A stretch of DNA of 61,944 bases. It comes from Rickettsia typhi. GTDB taxonomy: Bacteria > Pseudomonadota > Alphaproteobacteria > Rickettsiales > Deianiraeaceae. Of the stretch, positions 27,790-38,752 are shown piece by piece (position 1 is the stretch's first letter; the number at the start of each line of letters is the position of its first letter). The notes under the pieces are model-generated. The model searched no databases. It saw only the letters and a list, made by a program, of their open reading frames with translations, and was not told where the DNA came from. The position numbers were made by a program, and so were the translations under genes. The stretch is from positions 1 to 61,944 of the forward strand of contig CAMCQG010000004.1 in NCBI GenBank assembly GCA_945876965.1, given 5' to 3'.

Positions 27790-29492
27790 TGTTTTATATT
27801 GTCACTTTCTATGATAGAAAAAAAGCTACCGCTAAATGTAGGCTTTGAAGGTAAATCTTTATACAAATCGGCACTTTGATATTGAGTATTTTTAATTTTA
27901 TTGTCCAAATCTATATTTTCAATCTCTATGTTTTTTTTTTGATTTGGTACTTCATAATCTACTTTTTTATCCTTAATTATATTTGCCATTCTGGCAAAAA
28001 TACTGGTATTTTTCCGTAATATTGGCTTGTCTTCCTCTTCCGTTTCAACATTTAATTTTATTGGTATTATTGGCTGTACAGAATCAGGCTTATTTTGTCT
28101 AACAATTTTATTAGAATTATTTATTTCAAAATCTAAAATATTATGCTTTGCTTGATCTATCTCTTTTTCTCTTGCCATCTCCATAAATGTTTTTTTATTC
28201 ATAGATATAGATTCTTGTGCCAAAAATTCATCACCACCAATTGCGCCAATAATTTCATTTTCAATATCTTGATTAAATTTGTTTCCAGCTTGAATATTAG
28301 CTTTATACTCTTCTTTGTTTTCTGTTTCTGGATAAAAATTAAATGCATCTTCATGCTCTATATATGATAATGCTGGCTCATATTTAACTTGTTCCTCATT
28401 TTTAACGGGAATATTTTTCATATAAGGAGGCCTATTTGCTGGCATACTTTTTTCAATTGGCTGCACAGTCTCTTCCTTGATGTGGCTAATTATTTTAGCA
28501 CTTTGGCTTTCCTTTTTATCGATAGAGTTAACACCTGTTGCAACAACTGCTACCGATATTTTACCCTCCATATTTTGATCAAAAATTGCCCCAAAAATAA
28601 GTCTAGTACTGCGATCAATTCGTTCTTGAATTTTGGCAACGACATCGTTAACCTCAAAAAGCGTCATATCTGGTCCACCAGTAATATTAACCAATATTCC
28701 TTTTGCTCCTTCTAAGCTAACATTTTCAAGCAATGGGTTTGTAATTGCCATTTCGATTGCAGTGGTCGCTCTACCTTCACCGCTTGCCTCACTTGAACCC
28801 ATCATTGCATATCCCATATTAGACATAACTGTTCTAATATCGGCAAAATCAAGGTTGATTAGTCCAGGCATTGTAATTAAATCTGTAATACATTTTACGC
28901 CACCATATAAAACCTCATCAGCCATTCTAAATGCGTCAGTAAATGTTGTATTTTCGTTTGAAACTCTAAATAATTTTTGATTTGCAACAACTATAATAGT
29001 GTCTACATGTTTTTCTAGCTCCTGAACGCCCTGCTCTGCCAATTCTATTCTATGATGACCTTCAAAATTAAATGGCTTTGTAACAACGGCAACAGTTAAA
29101 ATTCCCATTTCTCTCGCAATTTGAGCAATTACAGGAGCTGCCCCAGTTCCAGTTCCGCCACCCATTCCTGCGGTTATAAACACCATATTTGTTCCTTTCA
29201 AAAACTCCATAATCTCGTCCTTGCTCTCTAATGCAGCTTTTTTACCAATCTCCGGTAACGCACCAGCTCCCAAGCCAGCCGTTAAAGTTCTGCCTAATTG
29301 AATTCTATTTTTACAAGGAGAAAGAACCAAAGATTGAGCATCTGTATTTGCAATTACGCATTGCACACCCTCTAAACTCATAATATTAGCAATGGCATTT
29401 CCGCCTGCCCCACCAACTCCAATTACTTTAATAACCGGAATAAAACTTGATAAATCAACACTTTCATCTGTGACACTGGCTATAAATGACAT
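27786..29492 (-). CDS. ftsZ: Cell division protein FtsZ
   Basis: FtsZ is the tubulin-like GTPase that forms the division ring. The ATG at 29492 has AAAGGA eight bases ahead. Seen are the N-terminal strand VIKVIGVGGAGGNA, the tubulin signature GGGTGTGAAP, the T7 loop NLDFADIRTVM and TTAIEMAI. The globular part ends near residue 330. An Asn/Glu/Lys-rich tail of about 240 residues follows, much longer than in most bacteria but common in alphaproteobacteria. The extreme C-terminus (FSGSFFSIIESDNIKQ) does not show a standard FtsA/ZipA-binding peptide. A lipoprotein gene overlaps its stop. Confidence 0.96.
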   Translation of the reverse strand: MSFIASVTDESVDLSSFIPVIKVIGVGGAGGNAIANIMSLEGVQCVIANTDAQSLVLSPCKNRIQLGRTLTAGLGAGALPEIGKKAALESKDEIMEFLKGTNMVFITAGMGGGTGTGAAPVIAQIAREMGILTVAVVTKPFNFEGHHRIELAEQGVQELEKHVDTIIVVANQKLFRVSNENTTFTDAFRMADEVLYGGVKCITDLITMPGLINLDFADIRTVMSNMGYAMMGSSEASGEGRATTAIEMAITNPLLENVSLEGAKGILVNITGGPDMTLFEVNDVVAKIQERIDRSTRLIFGAIFDQNMEGKISVAVVATGVNSIDKKESQSAKIISHIKEETVQPIEKSMPANRPPYMKNIPVKNEEQVKYEPALSYIEHEDAFNFYPETENKEEYKANIQAGNKFNQDIENEIIGAIGGDEFLAQESISMNKKTFMEMAREKEIDQAKHNILDFEINNSNKIVRQNKPDSVQPIIPIKLNVETEEEDKPILRKNTSIFARMANIIKDKKVDYEVPNQKKNIEIENIDLDNKIKNTQYQSADLYKDLPSKPTFSGSFFSIIESDNIKQ

Positions 29493-29494
29493 AC

Positions 29495-29505
29495 ACAATT
29501 CCTTT
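29495..29505 (-). promoter_or_regulatory. Ribosome-binding site that decides the ftsZ start
   Basis: AAAGGA on the reverse strand lies eight bases ahead of the ATG at 29492, favouring this start over a longer open frame reaching 29543. Confidence 0.5.
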
Positions 29506-29700
29506 AATTTTAAACAACTCAACATACAAATATAATATATCAAAAAAAAAGCAAGCTATTTTTTCAATTTATTTATCTAGATAAAATAATAAACTACAAT
29601 CTATTATTTATAAAATAATTATAAATATAGTTGAAAAATAACTTGCCTATTAAACATCTATTATAATTTATATTTTTATATGCATTAATTTTATATTAAA

Positions 29701-31427
29701 ATGAAAGGAAATGATATTAAAATGAAAGGAAATGAATTTATTACATTTATAGATCCAACAGCAATCGATAAAATAAAATCAACCGCATCAACAGCGATGA
29801 TGAAGGCTTTTTTTGATTCTACTAAAACTGATCCATTTGATCAAAAAATTATTACAAATTTAACTAAAATAATCTATAAATTCAATTTTAATGTTATATC
29901 TGGTGCAACAAAAACACTTATTCCTGTTAAAAATCCAATTACAAAAAGTATTGCCTTAAATGCTACCAACAAGATTTTAAATGAACATCATAATTCGCTT
30001 ATCGGAATTAATGAAGAAAATGATTTTATCACATTATTATCAACTGCCGTTTCTAATCTTGATAAAAAGAACAAGAAATATATTTTAGAAGTATGTAAAA
30101 ATGTTGGAATTGAATGCAAAGATAATCATGATCCAAAGAGAGCTCTTATGAGACATATTCATGAAATTTTAGAAAAATATACACCAGATGTCCGTAAAGT
30201 TCTTGATGCTTTTATAGTAATTTTTCAGATACATATAGTGGCATATCTGATTTGTATAAATTATCTAAAAATATACCTGTCACACCAGATTCTGGTGCAG
30301 ATGTCGCCTTGTCCCTTGGCTTATCAACCTTAATAAAGTTAATAACGATCTATGGAGTTTATAGTATATCGAGGTTAGGAAACTTGACCCAAAAAAACAA
30401 GATACATTATTTTTAAAAACCATTGTCAATAAAGGGGGTATTGCGGCAAAAATTCATGAATCAACTGGCGTGCTCAAAAAAGATTTTAAACAATATTTAG
30501 ATGATAACAATGTTTTTAAAAAAATGAAAGACATGCTTTATGATGCTTTTTACGTACTAATGATAAAAAAATAGAATTGTTGCTTGATATCGATAGACAA
30601 TGCGATGAAAAACTGGAAGAATTTGATAATATCAAAAAAGATATAAAAGAACAATTAGCTATATGCGCAAACGAAAAAGATGCAATAGATAACCCATTTG
30701 AGCTACTGCAATATATATTAAAGACAGGGCAATTAACAAAAGCAAGTTACATTAATATGTGAGTAATATTGTGAGTAAGTGTGATAAAGAAGGCTTAAAA
30801 AAACTCTTAAATAGGGGTAGATTTTTAGAATTAGCATCATCTAAGGCAAACCAAGAAACAAATGATGACTTATCAAAAAAATTATATCATGCGTTCAGAA
30901 AGAAGCAAGAAATAATAGACACAGCAAGTCTATATCATAGTTATGCTGATGAGGAATTTAAAATATTTAAGAATGGTATTAAATCTTTAAAAACAGCAAT
31001 ACAAATAAAAAATGAACAATATAAGCAACAACAAACAACAAAAAAAGCATTATCATTTAAACAAATTGTACATCTAAACATAAAGAATGGCAAACTATTT
31101 AATACCATATCAGACAGTACTAGGGTATTTGTTGAAGCGCATAGAGAAACCAAACATACACCATCTTCACTAGCTAATAATGACACACCTAGAAGATCCC
31201 TCTATAGGAATTATTATGTTAATAATATATTGCCTCTTGCTCAAAAGAATGAGCTTAACGCATTACCTGATGATTGGGAGCCAAATAATCATTCATCTCC
31301 GCAAAGATTTAATAAAAATAACAATGCCAGCAACCATCCGAAAGGCTTTAAAGGTGATATTCTCAAGAAAAAGGATTATCATGGGCAGGATAGAAAAAGC
31401 AATAACCCAAACACATATATTTACTAA
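29701..31427 (+). pseudogene. Broken paralogue of the large protein at 31705-34527
   Basis: Pieces in different frames line up with the intact neighbour. The first (29701 to about 30210) matches NPITNNIALNAVNKIL and SNLDKKSKKSVLEKCKN. After a frameshift near 30210 the frame continues as NFSDTYSG (intact: NFSELFGP), a second shift near 30375 gives KLDPKKQDTLFLKTIVNKG (intact: KLNANRKDTLLLNTVVDKR), a deletion removes the second hydrophobic region, and 30577-30762 reads LLDIDRQCDEKLEEFDNIKK (intact: LLDIDRQCDEKLEEIDNIKK) before a TGA. The last piece (30759-31427) again resembles the YHIFKNKQKVID region but has its own end. The start shows a duplicated ATGAAAGGAAATGA. Confidence 0.85.
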
Positions 31428-31704
31428 ATGTACACAAACAGAAGGAGGCCCAAAAAAAACTACTTATTTCTGCCGATTTTTAGTTTTATTTTTGTTATTT
31501 TATTGAAAGTTAAAACTAGCTCGCAAACTTATTTTTGAGCATCTATATAAAGTTTATTAACAAACTCCCACTGCATTATTCCATTCAAAAACTATGTATG
31601 GCGCTATATAGGGAGCGATACATATGTTTTAAATATATTTAAAAATATTATTGACATAAAACAATAAAACATATAATATCTATTACTATATTAAAAATAC
31701 ACCT

Positions 31705-34527
31705 ATGAATAATGCATCGCAAAACCCAAAAGAAACATATGTAACATATGTAAAACCATCAATATTGGCAAAAACAAAAACAAATGCACCAGAAGCACTT
31801 CGTGATGCTGTGTTTAATAGTGCAATTTGGGCGACTGTATTAACAGTTTTACTTGGTAACCCAATGAATCTTGGTGAGCCACAAAATACGCCAAATGGTA
31901 ATATTGGTGGTTTGTGGGGGCAAATACCAAAAGATTTAGCGCCATATCAACAAATTTTAATAAGAAGAACAATTTTGGCTACTATTTTAGATGTTAACAT
32001 AAAAGCCGTTCAAGCCTTAATTAACACAACATACAACCCTCTTATTCACTCACCACTGGAATCATTAAGATCCAAAACATTAGTTGCAACCAAAAACCCA
32101 ATTACAAACAATATTGCCTTAAATGCTGTCAACAAGATTTTAACAAATATACAAAAGAATCCCGATGTTATGAATAAAATTTTATCGGATGATACCTTAA
32201 ATAATAATGCTGAAACATTGAGCAAAATTAACGAAGAAAATTGTTTTAAAAATCAAGATTTTAGAAAATTACTATTAACCGCTGTTTCTAATCTTGATAA
32301 AAAGAGCAAGAAATCTGTTTTGGAAAAATGTAAAAACCTTAAAATTGAATGTAAAGATAATGATGATGCAGAGGCGGTTTTTAAAAAATATATTGATCAA
32401 TGTGTAGAAAAATATACACAACCTTTTTGTGGTGGCTTTGATGAATTTATATGTAATTTTTCAGAATTATTTGGTCCGGTGTTTATAAAAAATGTTGGTC
32501 AAGCCAGCGGTTTATCTTTTGGCTTTTTAATTTTTACAACATTAATAACAGGCTATGCAACAAATCAATGTATCATGAATAAAAAACTTAATGCAAACAG
32601 AAAAGATACATTGTTGCTAAATACTGTTGTGGATAAAAGACCTTTTTTAGATAAAACAAAAGAACGGACTAGTGGATATATGAAAGATGCTGGACAATTT
32701 TTTACTGAGAAAAAATTTTTAAAAGCATTGCAAGATATACCTGTGAATACTTTTTTTAATATTGTTTTAAGATTAGCGGCCGAAACACCATATATTTTTG
32801 GTGCAAATGCTGTTGCGTATAATCCAAATATTGGTGCGGCAAATTTTCCAGCAGCAATAGCAAATACTGTTCGTGGTTGTTTGGGTGGTACTATTTTTGG
32901 TGATATAAAGGCTGAAAAAAGGGGTAAAGTTTTAAATTTTATTGAGAACAATTTAAATAAAATAAAAAATAGCAAAGAATCTAGTGCAAAAGACAAAATA
33001 TATACATTACTTGATATAGACAGACAATGCGATGAAAAACTGGAAGAAATTGATAATATTAAAAAAGATATAAAAGGCAAATTATCTATATGCTCAGACG
33101 AAAAAAATGCAATAGATAATCCGATAGAGCTATTACAATATGTTTTAGATACAAAACAATATACGCAAACATCTAGCCTTAAAAAAGAAAATCTCGAAAA
33201 AATAATAAATGAACCTCAAGAAATAAAGCAAATTATTGCACGATGTGACCAATTTAATGATTTTTTAGAATATGCAAAAAAACAAACACCAAATTCACCA
33301 ATTCATTTGAACGATTATTATGCGGGTATATATCCAGATTTTGAGAGAAAAGCAAATCTTAAATTAAAAATGCCAAATAACACAGATAAGGAAATATATC
33401 ATATATTTAAAAATAAGCAAAAAGTAATAGATATGGCAAAAATATATTATTATGCCATAGATACAGAATTTGACGGAGTTGAGAATCAAATTAAGGGTTT
33501 AAAAAAAATAATAGAAAGAAAAAAATATAAATATTACAAACAATACAATGTTCAGCTGAATAATATTGAATTAGGTAATTCTATGAATACAGAATTTATA
33601 CAAACATTTGATAAACATCAACAAAATAAAGGTTTTGATGCAATATTAAATAAAAAAGCTGATATTAAAAATCCAAGAATAACTATTCCAAATGCAGCTA
33701 AAAAATTCGGTGTTTTAAATACCGATATTACACACAAATCAAATACTATGATACAAGAATATAAAAATGACATGAAAAATTATGATATATATGCCAAAGA
33801 TGAGCTTAAAAATACGAAACTTTATGTTAACGATTTAAAACAAAATTTTGATTCTATATTTAATAATCTTAAAAACAGAATTTCTGCTAATAAAGAAAAA
33901 GAACAAATTGACGATTATGGCAGATACAATGATGATAATTATGACTATGAATCATATTGGAATAAGCAAATTATGAATTTTTTTAAAGACAAAATAGAAA
34001 ATAAAATGATAAAAATTAACTCTCAATATTTTTCTGATGCCCCATTACCAAATATGGATCCAATTGTTCTATTTAATAATGAAGAACAAATAAAAACAAT
34101 GTTTTTTGAAGCTTGTGATAATTTTATAAAAATGAAACAAAATGATGCAGATGTTGGTCAAGAATGTTTAAAATTGCAAGATATTGAAAAAATAAACACA
34201 AATGTTTATCAAACAATTAATGAAATATCTGATATTACTGATAAATTTTGTGAAGCATCTTTTAATAAAAAAACCAAAGAAACAAAACTTGAATTTGAGC
34301 AAAATCATATCAGTGCAGATAAGTGTTTTAATTTTGCAGATAGCTGGAGAGGAAATGAAATTACTTACAAACATCCTATAGAATCTTCGGATACAAAAGC
34401 ACCACTTGTCAAACCAGAAGAATATGAAGATGAGATTCCAGGTTTTCCAGAACCTCTAAATGACGCTACCCATAGACTATTAACATCTCGTGCAAACAAT
34501 AATAATCTCGAGCAACAAATAAATTGA
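31705..34527 (+). CDS. Large helical protein of unknown function
   Basis: A 940-residue protein without a recognised family. Hydrophobic parts: AVFNSAIWATVLTVLLG (about 30-46), a strong segment near 265-290 (ASGLSFGFLIFTTLITGYA) and a Gly/Ala-rich pair near 350-400. The remaining 550 residues are Lys/Glu/Asn-rich and mostly helical, with coiled-coil stretches and an acidic Pro-rich end. There is no signal peptide. A broken copy lies immediately upstream, so the family duplicates and decays in this genome, as effector-like or host-interaction genes often do. Role unknown. Confidence 0.75.
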   Translation: MNNASQNPKETYVTYVKPSILAKTKTNAPEALRDAVFNSAIWATVLTVLLGNPMNLGEPQNTPNGNIGGLWGQIPKDLAPYQQILIRRTILATILDVNIKAVQALINTTYNPLIHSPLESLRSKTLVATKNPITNNIALNAVNKILTNIQKNPDVMNKILSDDTLNNNAETLSKINEENCFKNQDFRKLLLTAVSNLDKKSKKSVLEKCKNLKIECKDNDDAEAVFKKYIDQCVEKYTQPFCGGFDEFICNFSELFGPVFIKNVGQASGLSFGFLIFTTLITGYATNQCIMNKKLNANRKDTLLLNTVVDKRPFLDKTKERTSGYMKDAGQFFTEKKFLKALQDIPVNTFFNIVLRLAAETPYIFGANAVAYNPNIGAANFPAAIANTVRGCLGGTIFGDIKAEKRGKVLNFIENNLNKIKNSKESSAKDKIYTLLDIDRQCDEKLEEIDNIKKDIKGKLSICSDEKNAIDNPIELLQYVLDTKQYTQTSSLKKENLEKIINEPQEIKQIIARCDQFNDFLEYAKKQTPNSPIHLNDYYAGIYPDFERKANLKLKMPNNTDKEIYHIFKNKQKVIDMAKIYYYAIDTEFDGVENQIKGLKKIIERKKYKYYKQYNVQLNNIELGNSMNTEFIQTFDKHQQNKGFDAILNKKADIKNPRITIPNAAKKFGVLNTDITHKSNTMIQEYKNDMKNYDIYAKDELKNTKLYVNDLKQNFDSIFNNLKNRISANKEKEQIDDYGRYNDDNYDYESYWNKQIMNFFKDKIENKMIKINSQYFSDAPLPNMDPIVLFNNEEQIKTMFFEACDNFIKMKQNDADVGQECLKLQDIEKINTNVYQTINEISDITDKFCEASFNKKTKETKLEFEQNHISADKCFNFADSWRGNEITYKHPIESSDTKAPLVKPEEYEDEIPGFPEPLNDATHRLLTSRANNNNLEQQIN

Positions 34528-34596
34528 TAAATTTATTGCATATTATATAACAATATTAATATATCAATATTATAGGTTATTATAATAACAATAGAT

Positions 34597-36441
34597 ATGC
34601 AAAATTATACAAAAATTGTTGTCTGTGGTCATCCAAATGTGGGCAAAACATTGCTTATTAATAAGATTACAGGATCTAATTTGCGTGTTGGTAATTTTCC
34701 GGGTGTTACGGTTGAAAAAAGCGAAATATCAATGAAATATCAAGATAAAATGATAACTTTTATTGATATACCAGGTATTTATAATTCGGAAAGTTTTTCT
34801 GAGGATGAAGAAATTGCAATCGATTTTATTAAGAATAAGACCAAAGAATATGATATTTTATTGTGCGTTGGTGATGCTATGTATCTTGAAAAAACATTGC
34901 TTTTTGTTAGCGAAATTGAAAAAATAACCAATAAAACAAAGATTATTGCACTAAATTTATTAGACACAGCAACCAAACACGGAATCGATATAGATATTGA
35001 AAAAATACAACAAAAAACTGGCTATACAACAGTTGGGCTCGATGCAAAAAGTGGTAAAAATATTAATAAATTGTTAGAAATTTTAGCGGCACCAATTACA
35101 ATAAATAAAATTAATTTTGATAATAAAACGATTATAAAAGAATGTGTATCTCGTCGCAAAATAACCGGTATGTCACGCACCCATATATCGTCTATAATAG
35201 ATAATGTTGTTTTGAATAAATATTTTGGAATGCCGATATTTTTAGGAATTATGTTTGGTGTTTTTGCTTTAACATTTTGGCTTGGTCAAATTCCTTCTGA
35301 TTTTTTAGAGGGCACATTTACAAATTTTATTCAAAGTTTTGGCGATAAATTGCCAAAAAATATTATAAATTCTATGTTTTTTGAAGGAATAATTCCGGGG
35401 GTTATAGCAGCATTATCGTTTTTACCACGCATTGCAATATTGTTTTTTTGTATATCCATACTCGAAAAAAGCGGATATATGGCACGAATTAGTTTTTTGA
35501 TGGATGGTTTTTTGCGTATTTTTGGTATAAGTGGTAAATCGGCAATTCCTTTAATTTCTGGATTTGGCTGCTCAATTCCAGCTTATATGTCGGCACGAAT
35601 TTTGAGTAATAAATATCAAAAAATGGCAACAATGGTTGCAATTGGTTTTATTCCGTGTAGTGCAAAAATGACTGTTTTAGTTTTGCTTACCGCTGCCTTT
35701 TTTTCAAATGCTATGGCACCATTTGTTATGTTGGCAATTTATATTACAGGTTTTATTTTGGGTTTGTTTATGGCTGGATTAGTTTCTTGGTCATTTAAAA
35801 ACGAGGTTAAATCTGATTTTAATTTGCTTATAATGGAACTGCCAGAATATCGTTGGCCGCAGTTTTCTTTGATAAAAAACGATGTTATGCCGCGCGTTAT
35901 AGCTTATATAAAAAATGCAGGAACCATGATTGCTGGAGTATCATTTGCGTTGTGGCTGTTTTGCAACATACCATACAATCCATTTGATGCAAAATATTGG
36001 GAATCTAGAAAAATTATAAGCATAGCCACAGAACAATCGCAAATTACCGAAGCAAAAGAATACATTTTGTTAAACAGTATAACAGGAGAAGTTGGTAAAA
36101 TTAGCGGCTATATTTTGTCTCCACTCGGATTTGACTGGAAAATGAATATTTGTTTGTTAGCCGCGGTTGCCGCAAAAGAAGTTGCCCTTGGAACGCTAGG
36201 AGTTTTATATCAAGTGGATAGCGATGATGATAGCTTGTTGACAGACAGAATACGAAGGGAAATTCCATTTGCATCAGGTATATCTTTTATGATTTTTATG
36301 CTTGTTTATACTCCTTGCATATCTGCCATGGCAATTTTTGCCAAAGAAAGTAAAAGCAAAAAATATACAATAATTGTAATTATTGGAACAACCATTTTAG
36401 CGTGGCTACTATCTTTTGTTGGATATAATATTGTGAATTGA
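34597..36441 (+). CDS. feoB: Ferrous iron transporter FeoB
   Basis: FeoB imports Fe(II) across the inner membrane. The N-terminal G domain has G1 GHPNVGKT (11-18), the switch GNFPGVTVE, G3 DIPG and G4 NLLD (in ALNLLDTATKHG). The membrane part carries the two Gate motifs, including GYMARISFLMD, GFGCSIPAYMSAR and, near the end, AAKEVALGTLGVLYQ. Length 614 is short (E. coli 773), with a reduced linker. It stands alone; feoA is at 2633-2875, so the partners must be coordinated in trans. Confidence 0.95.
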   Translation: MQNYTKIVVCGHPNVGKTLLINKITGSNLRVGNFPGVTVEKSEISMKYQDKMITFIDIPGIYNSESFSEDEEIAIDFIKNKTKEYDILLCVGDAMYLEKTLLFVSEIEKITNKTKIIALNLLDTATKHGIDIDIEKIQQKTGYTTVGLDAKSGKNINKLLEILAAPITINKINFDNKTIIKECVSRRKITGMSRTHISSIIDNVVLNKYFGMPIFLGIMFGVFALTFWLGQIPSDFLEGTFTNFIQSFGDKLPKNIINSMFFEGIIPGVIAALSFLPRIAILFFCISILEKSGYMARISFLMDGFLRIFGISGKSAIPLISGFGCSIPAYMSARILSNKYQKMATMVAIGFIPCSAKMTVLVLLTAAFFSNAMAPFVMLAIYITGFILGLFMAGLVSWSFKNEVKSDFNLLIMELPEYRWPQFSLIKNDVMPRVIAYIKNAGTMIAGVSFALWLFCNIPYNPFDAKYWESRKIISIATEQSQITEAKEYILLNSITGEVGKISGYILSPLGFDWKMNICLLAAVAAKEVALGTLGVLYQVDSDDDSLLTDRIRREIPFASGISFMIFMLVYTPCISAMAIFAKESKSKKYTIIVIIGTTILAWLLSFVGYNIVN

Positions 36442-36566
36442 TAATAAAAAAGATAACATAATATATCCTTAGATTAAATAAAAATAAATATACCTACTTT
36501 AAATTAAAAATAATCTTTCAAAAGAGTTACTGTATGCTATATAATATTTTTTTAAAACTCCAGATT

Positions 36567-37124
36567 TTATAATAGATTCACCTTTAAATCCTTTGGTGGT
36601 AAATCGATTTTTTTATCATTCAAGGTAATTAAAAACGACATTAAATCGGCTAACTCTTTATCGTTTTTTATTCCAGCAAATGACATTTTTGTTCCTGGGA
36701 CAACTTTTTGCGGAGAATGTAAATAGGCAGTTAAATGCTCAATAGACCAAGGTTTATCATTTGCTTTCATTGCAGCAGAATAATCAAAACCTGTTTTTGT
36801 TGCAGGTTTTTCACCAACAAGATTCCATAAATTTGGCCCAACTTTATGCGGTTCACCTTTTTTAAATGTATGACATAATGCGCAACGCATAGCAATTTTT
36901 TCACCAACCGTAGCATTTGCTTCTGCCATTAAAAAGCCAATTTCAATAATTTTTTCGGATGTACCACCAGAAGAATCTTCTGTTTCGACAACAGTCACAG
37001 AATATCCTCTTTTTACATTATTTTCAGAAAAATAAATATAGTCACTAAAAGAGCTAAAGGCTAATGTTACAAAACAACACAACACAACTGCAAATATAAA
37101 TCGATTAATTTTATATAAATTCAT
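36567..37124 (-). CDS. Membrane-anchored class I cytochrome c (CycM-like)
   Basis: An electron carrier of the respiratory chain. An N-terminal uncleaved membrane anchor (about 8-28) is followed by a linker and a class I cytochrome c domain: heme site C81-AL-C84-H85 and the sixth-ligand methionine in GTKMSFAGI (M147), with GPNLWNLVG between. This matches the membrane-bound c552/CycM type that passes electrons from bc1 to cytochrome oxidase in alphaproteobacteria. Its start is two bases past the stop of the cinA-like gene, in a pilin-fabI-cinA-cytochrome run. Confidence 0.9.
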   Translation of the reverse strand: MNLYKINRFIFAVVLCCFVTLAFSSFSDYIYFSENNVKRGYSVTVVETEDSSGGTSEKIIEIGFLMAEANATVGEKIAMRCALCHTFKKGEPHKVGPNLWNLVGEKPATKTGFDYSAAMKANDKPWSIEHLTAYLHSPQKVVPGTKMSFAGIKNDKELADLMSFLITLNDKKIDLPPKDLKVNLL

Positions 37125-37126
37125 TT

Positions 37127-37897
37127 TTAAATTCTTTTTTTTGCATTTCCACTACCAGATACCCTCGCCATAATCATACTGTGCAACTCTTCTGTTGCTT
37201 TTTCCAGTTGATTACGCTTTGTTGATTTTAAAATAACTTCACAACCAATGCTATCGCAACTTATAAAAGGATGAACATTAATGTCGACATATTCGTATTT
37301 TTTATTTACATATGTTGCTATATCTTTAATTTTATTTTCGGATATACTAAATATTGCCGAATGAGAAAATGTTGCAACTCTATATTTTACAATTTCGTTA
37401 ACTTGCTGAACCATAGACTTAAAAACCTTTGGATTGCCAGGTAACGCATATACATTATCCAAAATAAAGCCCGGAACATCCGTTTCTTTATTTTCTACAA
37501 TTTCGGCACCATTTGGCACATATGCCATGCTCATTTCGGACGGTTTTTGGTTATTCTTAAAAGCTAATGGATATTTATTTTTTAATTTTTTTAATAACAT
37601 ACTATTTAGCACAAGATCAACGCCAAATGCATTAGCAATTGCAACAGCTGTTACATCGTTATCCGAAATTCCTATCCCTCCACTTATAAAAACAAAATCA
37701 TATTTTGTTCTAGTTTTATTTATAGCGTTTGCTATTATACTAACATCATCTGGCAAAATTCTTACTTCACACAAACGAATATCGTCTTTTTTTAACAATT
37801 TTGCCAACTGCACAACATTAATCTCTGATACCTCACCAGATACAAGTTCGCTACCTGTTGCTATATAAACTGCCGTTGGTAATGATATTTCTGCCAT
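37127..37897 (-). CDS. CinA-like molybdopterin-binding-domain protein
   Basis: A 256-residue protein corresponding to the N-terminal (MoCF/MogA-like) domain of CinA: AVYIATGSELVSGEVSE, FVFISGGIGISDNDVT (family: GGLGPTxDDxT) and YALPGNPKVFKSM. In larger CinA proteins this domain hydrolyses ADP-ribose or binds pterin-like ligands; the C-terminal NMN deamidase domain is missing, as in many alphaproteobacteria. The motif aspartates are kept. It lies between fabI and the cytochrome c gene. Confidence 0.85.
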   Translation of the reverse strand: MAEISLPTAVYIATGSELVSGEVSEINVVQLAKLLKKDDIRLCEVRILPDDVSIIANAINKTRTKYDFVFISGGIGISDNDVTAVAIANAFGVDLVLNSMLLKKLKNKYPLAFKNNQKPSEMSMAYVPNGAEIVENKETDVPGFILDNVYALPGNPKVFKSMVQQVNEIVKYRVATFSHSAIFSISENKIKDIATYVNKKYEYVDINVHPFISCDSIGCEVILKSTKRNQLEKATEELHSMIMARVSGSGNAKKRI

Positions 37898-37969
37898 ATG
37901 CTACATATTTAAACGATATAAATAATATATTATATTTATCAGCATAATAGTCAATTATAATTTTTATAA

Positions 37970-38749
37970 TTAAACACAGTTAGCCGGCATGCCCATAACA
38001 TGATACCCGCAGTCAACATGAATATTTTCGCCAGTGATTCCTTTTGATAAATCGCTAAACAAATAAACACCAGTCCCCGCAACATCTTCTGTTGTAACAT
38101 TTCTTTTTAAAGGAGTATTTTGCTCACTATAATTCAACATTGCCTTAAAATCACTAATCCCGCTAGCAGCCAAAGTACGAATTGGCCCAGAAGAAATTGC
38201 ATTTACGCGAATATTTTTTTGCCCTAAATCAGCAGCTAAATATTTAACAGATGTTTCTAATCCAGCTTTTGCAATACCCATTACATTATAATTTGGAATA
38301 ACTTTTTCTGCTCCATAATATGTTAAAGTAGCAATACTTCCGCCGTTTATCATAAGTTTTTCTGCCCTTTGAGCAATAGCAATCAAAGAAAAACACGATA
38401 TATCCATAGTTTGCTTAAAATTACTACGGGTAGTATCAACGCATCTGCCATTAAGTTCATTTTTATCAGAAAAAGCAATTGCATGCAATACAAAATCAAG
38501 AGTACCAAAATCTTTTTCAATAACCAAAAACATATTATCAATCGATTCATCGCTTGTAACATCGCACTCAACAATAGTTTTGGAACCAATAGATTCGGCC
38601 AAAGGCAATAATCTCTTTTTTAATACCTCACCCTGATAGCTAAACGCCAATTCTGCACCTTGCTCGTGAGCCATTTTTGCAATCCCCCATGCTATTGACA
38701 TATTGTTTGCAACACCCGTAATTAATCCTTTTTTACCTTTTAATAACAT
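37970..38749 (-). CDS. fabI: Enoyl-[acyl-carrier-protein] reductase FabI
   Basis: FabI carries out the last reduction of each fatty acid elongation cycle using NADH. It is a short-chain dehydrogenase of 259 residues with the modified nucleotide motif GVANNMSIAWGIA (12-24), the FabI-specific Y145 and catalytic Y154 and K161 in YNVMGIAKAGLE, and SSGPIRTLAASGI. All landmark residues are present. It starts three bases after the stop of the pilin-like gene and is followed by the cinA-like gene after 72 bases. Confidence 0.96.
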   Translation of the reverse strand: MLLKGKKGLITGVANNMSIAWGIAKMAHEQGAELAFSYQGEVLKKRLLPLAESIGSKTIVECDVTSDESIDNMFLVIEKDFGTLDFVLHAIAFSDKNELNGRCVDTTRSNFKQTMDISCFSLIAIAQRAEKLMINGGSIATLTYYGAEKVIPNYNVMGIAKAGLETSVKYLAADLGQKNIRVNAISSGPIRTLAASGISDFKAMLNYSEQNTPLKRNVTTEDVAGTGVYLFSDLSKGITGENIHVDCGYHVMGMPANCV

Positions 38750-38752
38750 ATT

